Positions 33,483 to 42,249 of a DNA stretch of 44,138 nucleotides are shown piece by piece. The stretch is taken from positions 1-44,138 of the forward strand of contig CAJVCJ010000080.1 in NCBI GenBank assembly GCA_910595855.1, given 5' to 3'. The notes beneath the pieces were generated by a model that ran no database searches, had not been told where the DNA came from, and was given only the letters and a program-made list of their open reading frames with translations. Numbering within the stretch: the first letter of the stretch is position 1; each line of letters begins with the position of its first letter. This DNA comes from Candidatus Thioglobus vulcanius. GTDB taxonomy: Bacteria; Pseudomonadota; Gammaproteobacteria; PS1; Pseudothioglobaceae. Position numbers and translations under genes: made by a program.

Positions 33483-34916
33483 TTAACGTAAATATTCATC
33501 AACACGATTTGCAACGCCACGACCTTCGTCGATTGCCCAAACAACCAAAGATTGTCCGCGTCGACAATCACCTGCGGTAAAGATACCCGCTTGAGATGTT
33601 TGATATTGACCATAGTCGGCTTTGTAATTTCCGCGATCATCTAGATCGATGTTTGCGTCATCACTTAAATAATGCTCTGGTGAAACAAAGCCCATTGATA
33701 ATAATACCAACTGTGAATTCCAGGTTTTTTCAGTACCTGTAATTTCAGTTAGTTGGCCGTTATTAATCTCTACGTTAATAGTGGTTAATCCAGTTAACTT
33801 GCCTTGATTATCTTTAATAAATGACTTAGTCATTAATTGATATTGTCTTGGGTCATTGCCAAACACTGATTGCGCTTCAGCATGGCCATAATCAACACGA
33901 TAAATAAGCGGCCAAAGCGGCCATGGATTGTTGTCCGCACGATCAACTGGCGGCTGAGACATCAACTCAAAGTTAACAACTGATTTAGCACCCTGGCGAA
34001 TGGCCGTACCAATACAATCTGTACCTGTATCGCCACCACCAATAACAATCACATCCTTACCTTTGGCAGATAATTCAGACTCATCAGCATGGCCCGTATC
34101 TAATAAACTTTTTGTATTTGAAGTTAAATACTTCATCGCCATATGCACGCCACTAGCATCACGATTTTCAACCGGCAAATCTCTAGCTTCACTCGCACCC
34201 GTGGTAAAAACAATCGCATCAAAATCTTTTTGCAATGCATCTGTAGTGATATCTATACCAACATTAACATTGGTACTAAATTCGATACCACTATCTTTCA
34301 TTAAGTCAACTCGACGATCAATAACATCTTTGCCTAGTTTCATATTTGGAATGCCGTACATTAGCAAGCCGCCAACACGATCATCACGTTCAAATACAGT
34401 AACACCATGGCCTAACTTATTAAGCTCATCTGCTGCTGCCATACCTGCAGGACCAGAACCAATAATGGCAACTTTTTTGCCGGTTTTGTGTTCAACGGTA
34501 TAAGGCTTAATCCAGCCTTCCTCAAAACCTTTATCAACAATCGCTTGCTCGATATTTTTAATCGTTACTGCAGGATCGCTAATGCCTAAAACACAAGAGC
34601 CTTCGCATGGAGCTGGGCAAACACGACCCGTAAATTCTGGGAAATTATTGGTTTTTAATAGTCGAGTTAATGCCTCTTGCCATTTATCGTTATAGACAAG
34701 ATCATTCCACTCTGGAATCAAATTATTAATTGGACAGCCGTCACTCGATTGACAAAAAGGAACGCCACAATCCATGCATCGTGCGCCCTGTTGCTTTAGA
34801 TGTGCTTCATCATGAGTGCCGGTAAAAATTTCACCATAGTCTTTAAGTCGCAATTCAACCGCACGATAATCTTCTGTTTTTCGATCAAATTCTTTAAAAC
34901 CCGTAACTTTTCCCAT
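33483..34916 (-). CDS. gltD: Glutamate synthase small subunit (GltD)
   Basis: GltD oxidises NADPH and passes electrons to the GltB subunit for glutamate formation from glutamine and 2-oxoglutarate. The 477 residues match the family: N-terminal Fe-S domain with CMDCGVPFC near 47-55 and GRVCPAPCEGSC near 97-108, FAD motif IIGSGPAGMAAADELNKLGH near 150-169, and NADPH motif VIGGGDTGTDCIGTAIRQGA near 293-312. gltB is not adjacent: upstream is the divergent rplS, downstream the dsr operon. A -10 TATAAT lies at 34951-34946 with a poor -35. A GltD-like oxidoreductase with another partner is possible. Confidence 0.9.
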   Translation of the reverse strand: MGKVTGFKEFDRKTEDYRAVELRLKDYGEIFTGTHDEAHLKQQGARCMDCGVPFCQSSDGCPINNLIPEWNDLVYNDKWQEALTRLLKTNNFPEFTGRVCPAPCEGSCVLGISDPAVTIKNIEQAIVDKGFEEGWIKPYTVEHKTGKKVAIIGSGPAGMAAADELNKLGHGVTVFERDDRVGGLLMYGIPNMKLGKDVIDRRVDLMKDSGIEFSTNVNVGIDITTDALQKDFDAIVFTTGASEARDLPVENRDASGVHMAMKYLTSNTKSLLDTGHADESELSAKGKDVIVIGGGDTGTDCIGTAIRQGAKSVVNFELMSQPPVDRADNNPWPLWPLIYRVDYGHAEAQSVFGNDPRQYQLMTKSFIKDNQGKLTGLTTINVEINNGQLTEITGTEKTWNSQLVLLSMGFVSPEHYLSDDANIDLDDRGNYKADYGQYQTSQAGIFTAGDCRRGQSLVVWAIDEGRGVANRVDEYLR

Positions 34917-35029
34917 CTCTCTAACGTCTAAAACTAAATCGCAACATTATACACCCCAACAGCCTATTAAAGAAAGTGCATAAAATGCTTTTAAGAAATT
35001 ACTACAAAAAAAAAGATCAAATAGTTTGC

Positions 35030-35058
35030 TTGTTTAGCTAATCGATTGACTGTATAAT
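35030..35058 (+). promoter_or_regulatory. Predicted sigma-70 promoter of rplS
   Basis: -35 TTGTTT (35030-35035) and -10 TATAAT (35053-35058) are exactly 17 bases apart, 40 bases before the rplS ATG. AT-rich sequence with an A run (about 35006-35014) lies upstream and could act as an UP element, fitting a ribosomal-protein gene. Confidence 0.7.
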
Positions 35059-35098
35059 TGCCCTTTTTTAGAAGCATATATTTAAAGGATAAGTTCAA

Positions 35099-35449
35099 AT
35101 GAATTTAATTGACCAAATTGAAAACGAACAGTTAAGATCAGATATTCCAGATTTTTCTGCTGGTGACACTATTATTGTACAAGTAAAAGTACGTGAAGGC
35201 GATCGTGAAAGATTACAAGCATTCGAAGGCGTTGTAATTGCTAAGAAAAATCGTGGTATCGGTTCTGCATTCACCGTTAGAAAAATTTCACATGGTGAAG
35301 GCGTTGAAAGAGTTTTTCAAACGCATTCTAAGATGATTGATTCAGTTGAAGTTAAGCGTCGTGGTAAAGTTCGTCAAGCGAAGCTATACTACCTTCGTGA
35401 ACTTACTGGTAAGAAAGCAAGAATTAAAGAGAAATTGGCTAAGAGATAA
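35099..35449 (+). CDS. rplS: 50S ribosomal protein L19
   Basis: L19 sits at the 30S-50S interface. The 116 residues are the normal length and carry the family blocks IPDFSAGDTIIVQVKVREGDRERLQAFEGVV (two blocks near 19-47), GIGSAFTVRKIS near 53-64, GEGVERVF near 66-73 and RRGKVRQAKLYYLRELTGKKARIKEK (near 87-112). An AAGGA box lies 8 bases before the ATG. In many gammaproteobacteria rplS ends the rpsP-rimM-trmD-rplS operon. Here it stands alone with its own promoter and terminator. Confidence 0.97.
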   Translation: MNLIDQIENEQLRSDIPDFSAGDTIIVQVKVREGDRERLQAFEGVVIAKKNRGIGSAFTVRKISHGEGVERVFQTHSKMIDSVEVKRRGKVRQAKLYYLRELTGKKARIKEKLAKR

Positions 35450-35470
35450 TCTAGCAACATTTCTTTATAA

Positions 35471-35498
35471 ATACCGGATGTTATCCGGTATTTTTTTG
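35471..35498 (+). terminator. Intrinsic terminator of rplS
   Basis: A 9-bp perfect stem ATACCGGAT/ATCCGGTAT with a GTT loop is followed by a run of T. It lies 21 bases after the rplS stop and 16 bases before the xerD ATG, so xerD must rely on readthrough or a promoter inside or after this element. Confidence 0.9.
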
Positions 35499-35513
35499 TC
35501 TAAAATTTAACCA

Positions 35514-36392
35514 ATGGAAAATGAAGTTTTAATCAATCAATTTTTAGATCATTACTGGCTATCATCTGGATCTAGTAGCAACACACTTAGCGCCTATCGA
35601 TCTGACCTTAGTCTATTTTCCAAGTGGTTAGACGGCTCATTACTCGATATAAGCGATGACACAATTACACAATATTTCACCCATCGACAAACAAAAACCA
35701 GTAGCGCAACACAAGCAAGAATCTTAACTTGTTTTAGAATTTTTTATCAGTATTTACTTAATCAAAAATTAATAACTAGCAACCCCACAGCCAAGCTCCA
35801 CCATCCCAAGCAATCACAAAAATTACCGGTTTTTTTAAATATTGAGGAAGTCAACAACCTGCTTGATGCGCCAGATTCAAATAGCTTGTTTGGTATGCGA
35901 GATCGCGCCATGATGGAGCTACTTTATTCTTGTGGATTAAGGGTTAGTGAATTGATCAACCTTGACCTTCAACATCTAAATCTCAATGACGAATATATTC
36001 GTATTCTCGGTAAAGGTGGCAAGGAGCGATTACTACCAATGGGCGAGGTAGCAATCGACTATCTTAAAATTTACGAACAAAAGGCGCGTCCATATTTACT
36101 TAAAAAAGGCCAAACTAATGGATATTTTTTGAGCAATCGGGGTAGTAATATGAGCCGTCAAAATTTTTTCTATATTATCAAAGCCTATGCACTTAAGGCT
36201 GGCATTGACAAGCCTCTATCTCCCCACACTTTACGCCATGCTTTTGCTACTCACTTAGTACAACAAGGGGCCGATCTTCGTAGTGTGCAATTAATGCTAG
36301 GGCATAGTGATATTTCCACCACGCAAATTTATACCCATATTCAAAACGTACAGTTGAAATCTCAGCATGCAAAGCATCACCCACGCGGCTAG
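35514..36392 (+). CDS. xerD: Site-specific tyrosine recombinase (XerD)
   Basis: XerD works with XerC at the dif site to resolve chromosome dimers. The 292 residues have the N-terminal SAM-like DNA-binding domain (about 1-90) and the catalytic domain with R143 (SCGLRVSEL), K167 (GKGGK), H238 and R241 (PHTLRHAFATH), H264 (LGHSDIS) and the nucleophile Y273 (TQIYTHI). All six catalytic residues are present. XerC cannot be fully excluded, but the LYSCGLRVSELI and LGHSDISTTQIYTHI lines are XerD-like. No phage or integron context is visible. Confidence 0.92.
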   Translation: MENEVLINQFLDHYWLSSGSSSNTLSAYRSDLSLFSKWLDGSLLDISDDTITQYFTHRQTKTSSATQARILTCFRIFYQYLLNQKLITSNPTAKLHHPKQSQKLPVFLNIEEVNNLLDAPDSNSLFGMRDRAMMELLYSCGLRVSELINLDLQHLNLNDEYIRILGKGGKERLLPMGEVAIDYLKIYEQKARPYLLKKGQTNGYFLSNRGSNMSRQNFFYIIKAYALKAGIDKPLSPHTLRHAFATHLVQQGADLRSVQLMLGHSDISTTQIYTHIQNVQLKSQHAKHHPRG

Positions 36393-36407
36393 TCTTTAGC
36401 TAAAAAA

Positions 36408-36569
36408 AATAAGCCGATTTAGGAAATTTTGGAGAAAGTGAATTGGCTTTAGCCAAGAGAGGCTAGCCTGGAATAAATTTTGCTTTTAAAGTGGATTTTT
36501 ATTTATTTTTAGTGCTTTATAAGGCAGAATTTTTTTAATTTTATAGCGGTGTACATACTAAGTACACGA
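36408..36569 (-). ncRNA. Candidate small RNA between greA and xerD
   Basis: A good sigma-70 promoter lies on the minus strand: -35 TTGTAT (36604-36599), 17-base spacer, -10 TATAAT (36581-36576), starting just 8 bases after the greA stop. No reading frame of useful length follows. The predicted 5' end carries a quasi-palindrome GTGTAC-N7-GTACAC (36549-36567). Downstream are TTGGCTAAAGCCAA (36456-36443) and then GGCTTA with eight U residues (to 36402), a plausible terminator. The product would be about 160 bases. It is a prediction from motifs only, in an AT-rich spacer. No known RNA family is recognised. Confidence 0.3.
36443..36469. repeat. Two adjacent perfect palindromes downstream of xerD
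   Basis: TTGGCTTTAGCCAA (6-bp arms, 36443-36456) and AGGCTAGCCT (perfect 10-bp palindrome, 36460-36469) lie side by side in the 219-base convergent spacer between xerD and greA. They share GGCT/AGCC elements and may fold in either transcript. Neither is followed by a T run on the plus strand. Confidence 0.5.
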
Positions 36570-36611
36570 CTGTAAATTATACGATTCTAACAAAGAAAAT
36601 ACAAAAAATAA

Positions 36612-37088
36612 TTACAAATACTGGACTTCTAAAATCTCATATTGTATATCACCAGCTGGCGCCTTAACAGTCACCTCATCACCCTCTTCATTACCCATCA
36701 ATGCAGCGGCTATTGGAGAATGACATGAAATTTTATTAAGTGCAATATCAGCTTCATCTTCACCAACAATTTGATAAGTGATTTCACTATCATCTTCAAG
36801 ATTCATCAAAGTAATGGTGGTGCCAAAAACACAGCGACCATTTTGAACAAGCTTGGCTACATCAATCACTTGCATGCGTGATAGCTTTGACTCTACTTCT
36901 TTAATACGACCTTCACAAAAGCTTTGCTCTTCTTTAGCAGCGTGATACTCAGCATTTTCTTTAAGATCACCATGGGCACGAGCTGTAGCGATATCCTCGA
37001 CAATACGGGGACGTTCAACATCTTTAAGTTTTAGTAGTTCAGCTTCTAGTGCTTTAGCACCTAATACTGTCATTGGAATACTTTGCAT
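36612..37088 (-). CDS. greA: Transcription elongation factor GreA
   Basis: GreA rescues backtracked RNA polymerase by stimulating cleavage of the 3' RNA end. The 158 residues match the family: an N-terminal coiled coil (about 10-75) with LKENAEYHAAKEEQ near 46-59, which includes the acidic tip residues that act in the polymerase channel, and a C-terminal FKBP-like domain with ISCHSPIAAALMGNEEGDEV and IQYEILEV. It lies 9 bases downstream of carB. carA/carB followed by greA is a known gammaproteobacterial arrangement. Confidence 0.96.
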   Translation of the reverse strand: MQSIPMTVLGAKALEAELLKLKDVERPRIVEDIATARAHGDLKENAEYHAAKEEQSFCEGRIKEVESKLSRMQVIDVAKLVQNGRCVFGTTITLMNLEDDSEITYQIVGEDEADIALNKISCHSPIAAALMGNEEGDEVTVKAPAGDIQYEILEVQYL

Positions 37089-37097
37089 CTTAATACC

Positions 37098-40000
37098 CTA
37101 TTGGTTTAAAGATTGAATCGTTCTAACGGTAATCTGTTCATGAGTCTTTAAGCCATCAAGCATAGCAAAAGCTGCAGCAACGGTTGTAGTAAATGGCACC
37201 TTATGAACTAATGCCTGACAACGAATTGCAGCAGCATCCTCTACACCTTGAGTATCTTCGGTAGAGTTAATAATAAGATCGATCGCATCATTTTTAATCA
37301 TGTCAACAATATGTGGTGATCCTTCAGATACCTTATTAACCATTTCACACTCTAAACCTGCTTCAATTAGTGTATTTCTATTACTACGAGTTGCCACTAA
37401 ACTAAAGCCTTGTTTTGATAGTTTTTTACCCAAGTCAACTAAATCATTGCGATCTAATCGTCTTAGACTAACAAATACCGTACCACCCTCTGGCGCACGC
37501 GAACCCGCTGCTAATTGAGCTTTGTCAAAAGCTGAGGCAAAATCATCACCTACACCCATTACTTCACCAGTTGAGCGCATTTCAGGGCCTAAGATTGGAT
37601 CTACACCTAAAAATTTATTAAACGGGAACACTGCCTCTTTGACGCTGTAATGTTTTGGAATAATTTCTTTGGTGAAATTAAGCTCTTTAAGTGTTTTTCC
37701 TGACATTACACGTGCTGCAATACTAGCCAATGGCGCACTAATTGCCTTTGAAACAAATGGCACAGTACGTGATGCACGAGGATTAACTTCAATTACGTAA
37801 ATCTCACCATCTTGATACGCTAATTGCGTATTCATTAAGCCAACCACATTAAGCGCTTTAGCCATGGCAATAACTTGTGTTCGCATTTCATCTAGCACAT
37901 CATCCGCTAAAGAATAAGGTGGCAATGAACATGCTGAATCACCCGAGTGAATTCCAGCCTGTTCAATGTGTTGCATAATACCGCCAATAACCACATCTTC
38001 ACCATCACAAATTACATCAATATCAACTTCAATGGCATGATCTAAAAATGAGTCTAATAAGACTGGCGAATCATTCGATACCTGTACTGCTGTATGCATA
38101 TAGTGATCCAACGAATCTTTGTCATATACGATCTCCATTGCACGACCACCCAATACATAAGATGGGCGAACTACTAACGGAAAACCAATTGCATCAGCAA
38201 TATCTTGTGCCTGCTCTAATGAGCGCGCTGTGCCATTATGTGGCTGCTTTAAGTCTAACTCTTTAAGTAAGGTTGAAAAACGCTCACGGTCTTCAGCCAA
38301 ATCAATTGCATCAGGGCTAGTACCAATAATATTTGCACCACTTTTTTCTAATGCTTCAGCAAGCTTTAATGGTGTTTGACCACCATAATGCACAATAACG
38401 CCATCTGGATTTTCAACATCAATCACTGCTAAAACATCTTCCAATGTTAATGGTTCAAAATATAAGCGATCTGAAATATCGTAATCTGTTGAAACGGTTT
38501 CTGGATTACAGTTAACCATGATTGTTTCATAGCCGTCTTCACGTAACGCCAAAGAAGCATGTACACAACAATAATCAAACTCAATACCTTGACCGATACG
38601 ATTTGGTCCGCCACCCAAAATCATAATTTTTTTCTTGTCGGTTGGATTAGCTTCACACTGCTGCTGATAAGTTGAATATAAATAAGCAGTTTGCGTATCA
38701 AATTCTGCTGCACAACTGTCAACTCGTTTAAATACTGGCTTAATATTTAATACCTTGCGTCTCTCACGCACTGCAGACTCGTTACAATTACATAACTGTG
38801 CTAAACGCGCATCAGAAAAGCCTTTACGCTTAAGCGCAAACATGGCATCAGCATCAATATCTGAAATGTTGCTACCGTTGATTTGCATTTCATTTGAAAC
38901 AATGTCTTCAATTTGCGCTAAGAACCATGGATCAACTTTAGACAAATCAAATACTTCATCTAAAGTCATACCCAATCTAAACGCATCAGCAAGATAAAAG
39001 ATTCGTTCGCCACGTGCGGTAATACACTCAGAACGAATTTTATTTCGTGCATCATCTGCGTTTAAGTCAACAATTGGATCTAAACCAACTTTGTCCGTTT
39101 CTAGACCTCTTAAGGCTTTTTGTAGCGACTCTTGGAAAGTTGAACCCATCGCCATCACTTCGCCCACAGACTTCATTTGTGTGGTTAAACGATCATCAGC
39201 CTTTGGAAATTTTTCAAAGGCAAAACGAGGGATCTTTGTAACAACGTAATCAATACTTGGCTCGAATGAAGCTGGTGTTTTACCGCCAGTAATATCATTA
39301 TCAAGCTCATCCAATGTGTAGCCAACTGCTAATTTTGCAGCTACTCTAGCAATCGGGAAGCCGGTTGCTTTTGATGCTAATGCTGATGAGCGAGAAACAC
39401 GAGGATTCATCTCAATAATGGTTAAGCGTCCATTTTCAGGATTAACCGCAAACTGAACATTCGAGCCACCGGTGTCAACACCGATTTCTCGTAATACAGC
39501 CAATGAAGCGTTGCGCATCACTTGATACTCTTTATCCGTTAGAGTTTGTGCAGGTGCCACTGTAATAGAGTCGCCCGTATGTACGCCCATTGGATCAAAG
39601 TTTTCAATTGAACAAATGATAATGCAGTTATCTTTTGTGTCACGAACCACTTCCATCTCAAACTCTTTCCAGCCCAAGATTGATTCCTCTACTAATAATT
39701 CGTTAGTTGGCGAAAGGTCCAAGCCACGCTCACAAATTTCAATAAATTCTTCTTTATTAAAGGCAATACCACCACCAGAACCACCCATGGTGAATGATGG
39801 ACGAATAACCGTTGGATAGCCAACCGTCTTTTGTACGGCAAATGCTTCTTCTAATGTGTGTGCAACGGCAGCTTTAGGCATGTCTAGGCCAATCTTAAGC
39901 ATTGCTATACGGAATAAGTCACGATCTTCGGCCTTATCAATAGCTTCTTTTCTAGCGCCAATCATCTCAACACCATGCTTTTCTAGTACGCCGTGACGCT

Positions 40001-40307
40001 CTAAATCAAGTGCACAGTTAAGTGCAGTTTGACCACCCATTGTTGGTAATAATGCATCAGGCTTTTCAATTTCAATAATTTTTTCAACCGTGCGCCATTC
40101 AATCGGCTCAATGTAGGTTGCATCCGCCATCTGCGGATCAGTCATGATGGTAGCTGGATTGGAGTTAACCAAAATAACGCGAAAACCTTCTTCACGCAAT
40201 GCTTTACAAGCTTGAGCGCCAGAATAATCAAACTCACAGGCTTGTCCAATCACAATCGGCCCAGCGCCGATAATTAAAATACTTTTTAGGTCTTGTCTTT
40301 TTGGCAT
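37098..40307 (-). CDS. carB: Carbamoyl-phosphate synthase large subunit (CarB)
   Basis: CarB makes carbamoyl phosphate from bicarbonate, two ATP and ammonia channelled from CarA, for pyrimidines and arginine. The 1069 residues include two homologous ATP-grasp halves. The N-terminal half begins ILIIGAGPIVIGQACEFDYSG in two blocks near 10-31, and the second half has IMILGGGPNRIGQGIEFDYC near 560-580. The allosteric MGS-like domain occupies about 935-1069. MNPRVSRSSALASKATG and VNPRASRTVPFVSK are conserved metal/ATP-site lines. It is separated from carA by mlaA, an unusual insertion. Confidence 0.98.
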   Translation of the reverse strand: MPKRQDLKSILIIGAGPIVIGQACEFDYSGAQACKALREEGFRVILVNSNPATIMTDPQMADATYIEPIEWRTVEKIIEIEKPDALLPTMGGQTALNCALDLERHGVLEKHGVEMIGARKEAIDKAEDRDLFRIAMLKIGLDMPKAAVAHTLEEAFAVQKTVGYPTVIRPSFTMGGSGGGIAFNKEEFIEICERGLDLSPTNELLVEESILGWKEFEMEVVRDTKDNCIIICSIENFDPMGVHTGDSITVAPAQTLTDKEYQVMRNASLAVLREIGVDTGGSNVQFAVNPENGRLTIIEMNPRVSRSSALASKATGFPIARVAAKLAVGYTLDELDNDITGGKTPASFEPSIDYVVTKIPRFAFEKFPKADDRLTTQMKSVGEVMAMGSTFQESLQKALRGLETDKVGLDPIVDLNADDARNKIRSECITARGERIFYLADAFRLGMTLDEVFDLSKVDPWFLAQIEDIVSNEMQINGSNISDIDADAMFALKRKGFSDARLAQLCNCNESAVRERRKVLNIKPVFKRVDSCAAEFDTQTAYLYSTYQQQCEANPTDKKKIMILGGGPNRIGQGIEFDYCCVHASLALREDGYETIMVNCNPETVSTDYDISDRLYFEPLTLEDVLAVIDVENPDGVIVHYGGQTPLKLAEALEKSGANIIGTSPDAIDLAEDRERFSTLLKELDLKQPHNGTARSLEQAQDIADAIGFPLVVRPSYVLGGRAMEIVYDKDSLDHYMHTAVQVSNDSPVLLDSFLDHAIEVDIDVICDGEDVVIGGIMQHIEQAGIHSGDSACSLPPYSLADDVLDEMRTQVIAMAKALNVVGLMNTQLAYQDGEIYVIEVNPRASRTVPFVSKAISAPLASIAARVMSGKTLKELNFTKEIIPKHYSVKEAVFPFNKFLGVDPILGPEMRSTGEVMGVGDDFASAFDKAQLAAGSRAPEGGTVFVSLRRLDRNDLVDLGKKLSKQGFSLVATRSNRNTLIEAGLECEMVNKVSEGSPHIVDMIKNDAIDLIINSTEDTQGVEDAAAIRCQALVHKVPFTTTVAAAFAMLDGLKTHEQITVRTIQSLNQ

Positions 40308-40330
40308 GCTTCTTTAAATATTAATAAGGG

Positions 40331-41008
40331 TTAAAAGTCGTCATCGGTGACGGGCACATTGCCGTCATAAATGTCGTTGTTGCGCTTTTGTAAGTATGAA
40401 GAACGCATGGTAATATATGGATCATCAGACTGATCTAGAATATCTGTAATTGGCAACAGGTCAACACGCTTATCAACAACATTAATCACACTAACACCAA
40501 CTTCATCAATCTCGCCAACCATATTTGCTGGTGATGTTAAATCTACATAAGCACCAATACCATCCCTAACTGTTGATGGGCCTAATAATGGCAACACAAC
40601 ATAAGGACCTTGCTCAACACCCCAAACTGCCATGGTTTGACCAAAATCTTCATCTTCTGTAATTAGCCCCATGTCAGAGGCTACGTCGAATAAACCGCCT
40701 AGGCCGATCGTAGTGTTGACCAAAATGCGCGCTAACGTCTCAGCGCTGTCAATTGGCTTAAACTGTAAAATTTGATTAGCTAATGTAGAGACATCAGCTA
40801 AATTTCCTAAAAAATTACCAATACCTTTTTGAGCAGTTTCAGGAATATTGTTTTTATAAGCTCTTGATACTGGCTCAAGAACGTTACTATCTAGCGACTC
40901 ATTAAATTCATAAATTGAACGGTTAGTCTCTTCAAACGGATCAACCTCTTCAGCATTTACCGATAAATTAAAAGCTAAAAGTAGGCTTATTAACACTCGC
41001 TTAATCAT
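40331..41008 (-). CDS. mlaA: MlaA/VacJ-family protein lacking a lipobox
   Basis: MlaA normally is an outer-membrane lipoprotein that removes misplaced phospholipids and starts the Mla return pathway. The 225 residues match the MlaA core: DPFEETNRSIYEFNESLD near 23-40, NLADVSTLANQILQ, LVNTTIGLGGLFDVA near 106-120, DEDFGQTMAVWGVEQGPYVVLPLLGPSTVRDG (in two blocks near 127-158). Residues 1-19 form a signal peptide (cleavage after VNA), but there is no cysteine in the protein, so lipidation is impossible. The gene overlaps the carA 3' end by 4 bases and precedes carB by 23 bases. MlaB-F are not in the window. Confidence 0.93.
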   Translation of the reverse strand: MIKRVLISLLLAFNLSVNAEEVDPFEETNRSIYEFNESLDSNVLEPVSRAYKNNIPETAQKGIGNFLGNLADVSTLANQILQFKPIDSAETLARILVNTTIGLGGLFDVASDMGLITEDEDFGQTMAVWGVEQGPYVVLPLLGPSTVRDGIGAYVDLTSPANMVGEIDEVGVSVINVVDKRVDLLPITDILDQSDDPYITMRSSYLQKRNNDIYDGNVPVTDDDF

Positions 41009-42132
41009 GACATATCCTCAATGAAAGTATCAAATAAGCCACTTACATCGTGTGGACCTGGTGAGGCTTCTGGATGACCCTGAAAACTAAAGGCTTTTTT
41101 ATCTTTAACGCGTACACCTTGAATGGTGTTATCAAACAAAGATCGGTGTGTCACTTCAAGGTTTTCAGGCATACTTCCTTCAGCCACTGCAAAACCATGA
41201 TTTTGCGAAGTGATCATGACTTTCATCGTGTCTAAATCTTGAACAGGATGATTAGCACCATGATGTCCAAACTTCATTTTTTCAGTCTTAGCACCACTCG
41301 CGAGCGCTAATAATTGATGCCCCAAACAAATACCGAAAATTGGTATATTTTTTTCTAACAATACTTCAATATTAGCAATAGCGTAATCACACGGCTCAGG
41401 ATCACCTGGGCCATTCGATAAAAACACACCATTTGGATTCATTGCTAGAACGTCATTAACTGGAGTTTGCGCATTAACCACGGTTAAATCACAACCACGA
41501 TCTACTAGCATTCTTAAAATGTTCTTTTTAACACCGTAGTCATACACTACCACTTTAAATTTAGCATCTAATTTAGCAAATTCACCATTTTCCATGAAAA
41601 AAGATCCTTCACTAAAATCGTACTGCTCAGAAGTAGAAACTACTTTGGCTAAATCTACATTTTTTAATCCAGAAAATGACTGAGCCTTAGCGATTGCTGC
41701 CGCCTCATCAATATTATCACCTGCAACAATACAACCCTTAAGAGAGCCATTTTTACGTAAATGTCGCGTTAAGGCACGAGTATCAATATCACTAATTGCA
41801 ACAATATTATTAACTTGCAAATACTCATCTAAAGGCATAGTATTGCGCCAATTGCTATGTAGCAATGGCAAATCACGAATAATTAAACCTGCTGCATAAA
41901 CCTTAGAAGATTCTTCATCCACAACATTTGTGCCAGTGTTTCCAATGTGTGGATAAGTTAGTGCAACAATTTGTTGAGTGTATGAAGGGTCAGTTAGGAT
42001 TTCTTGATATCCAGTCATTGAGGTATTAAAAACCACCTCACCGAGTGTTTCGCCAGTGCTACCAATGGATTTTCCATGGAAAATCGTTCCATCTTCCAAC
42101 GCTAATATGGCTAATAAGGCAACTTGTGACAC
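41005..42132 (-). CDS. carA: Carbamoyl-phosphate synthase small subunit (CarA)
   Basis: CarA hydrolyses glutamine and channels ammonia to CarB. The 375 residues have the N-terminal CPSase_sm domain (ALEDGTIFHGKSIGSTGETLGEVVFNTSMTGYQEILTDPSY in two blocks) and a C-terminal class I glutamine amidotransferase with the nucleophile cysteine in GICLGHQLLALASG, plus SQNHGFAV and FQGHPEASPGPHD with the catalytic histidine. It starts with GTG at 42132, supported by an AGGAG box about 9 bases upstream. The 3' end overlaps mlaA by 4 bases, coupling the two. Confidence 0.97.
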   Translation of the reverse strand: MSQVALLAILALEDGTIFHGKSIGSTGETLGEVVFNTSMTGYQEILTDPSYTQQIVALTYPHIGNTGTNVVDEESSKVYAAGLIIRDLPLLHSNWRNTMPLDEYLQVNNIVAISDIDTRALTRHLRKNGSLKGCIVAGDNIDEAAAIAKAQSFSGLKNVDLAKVVSTSEQYDFSEGSFFMENGEFAKLDAKFKVVVYDYGVKKNILRMLVDRGCDLTVVNAQTPVNDVLAMNPNGVFLSNGPGDPEPCDYAIANIEVLLEKNIPIFGICLGHQLLALASGAKTEKMKFGHHGANHPVQDLDTMKVMITSQNHGFAVAEGSMPENLEVTHRSLFDNTIQGVRVKDKKAFSFQGHPEASPGPHDVSGLFDTFIEDMS

Positions 42133-42249
42133 CGGACACTCCTAAATGAAAAACTTCGAGAATTTTACCATATTACCCCGTACTTCTGAGAAGCAAATAG
42201 ATAAAACAACTATGTATAATCAATCTCAAAACAATAACGGAATGCAATC

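Noticed and set aside
36541..36575. Possible dif site beside xerD
   Set aside because: GGTGTACATAC resembles the XerC arm of gammaproteobacterial dif at about 8 of 11 positions, but the central and XerD arm do not match.
42183..42193. CTTCTGAGAAG as a metal-regulator operator for the HMA gene or PyrR-like site for carA
   Set aside because: Only five-base arms, not matching the CueR or other operator patterns I know; too short to support a call.
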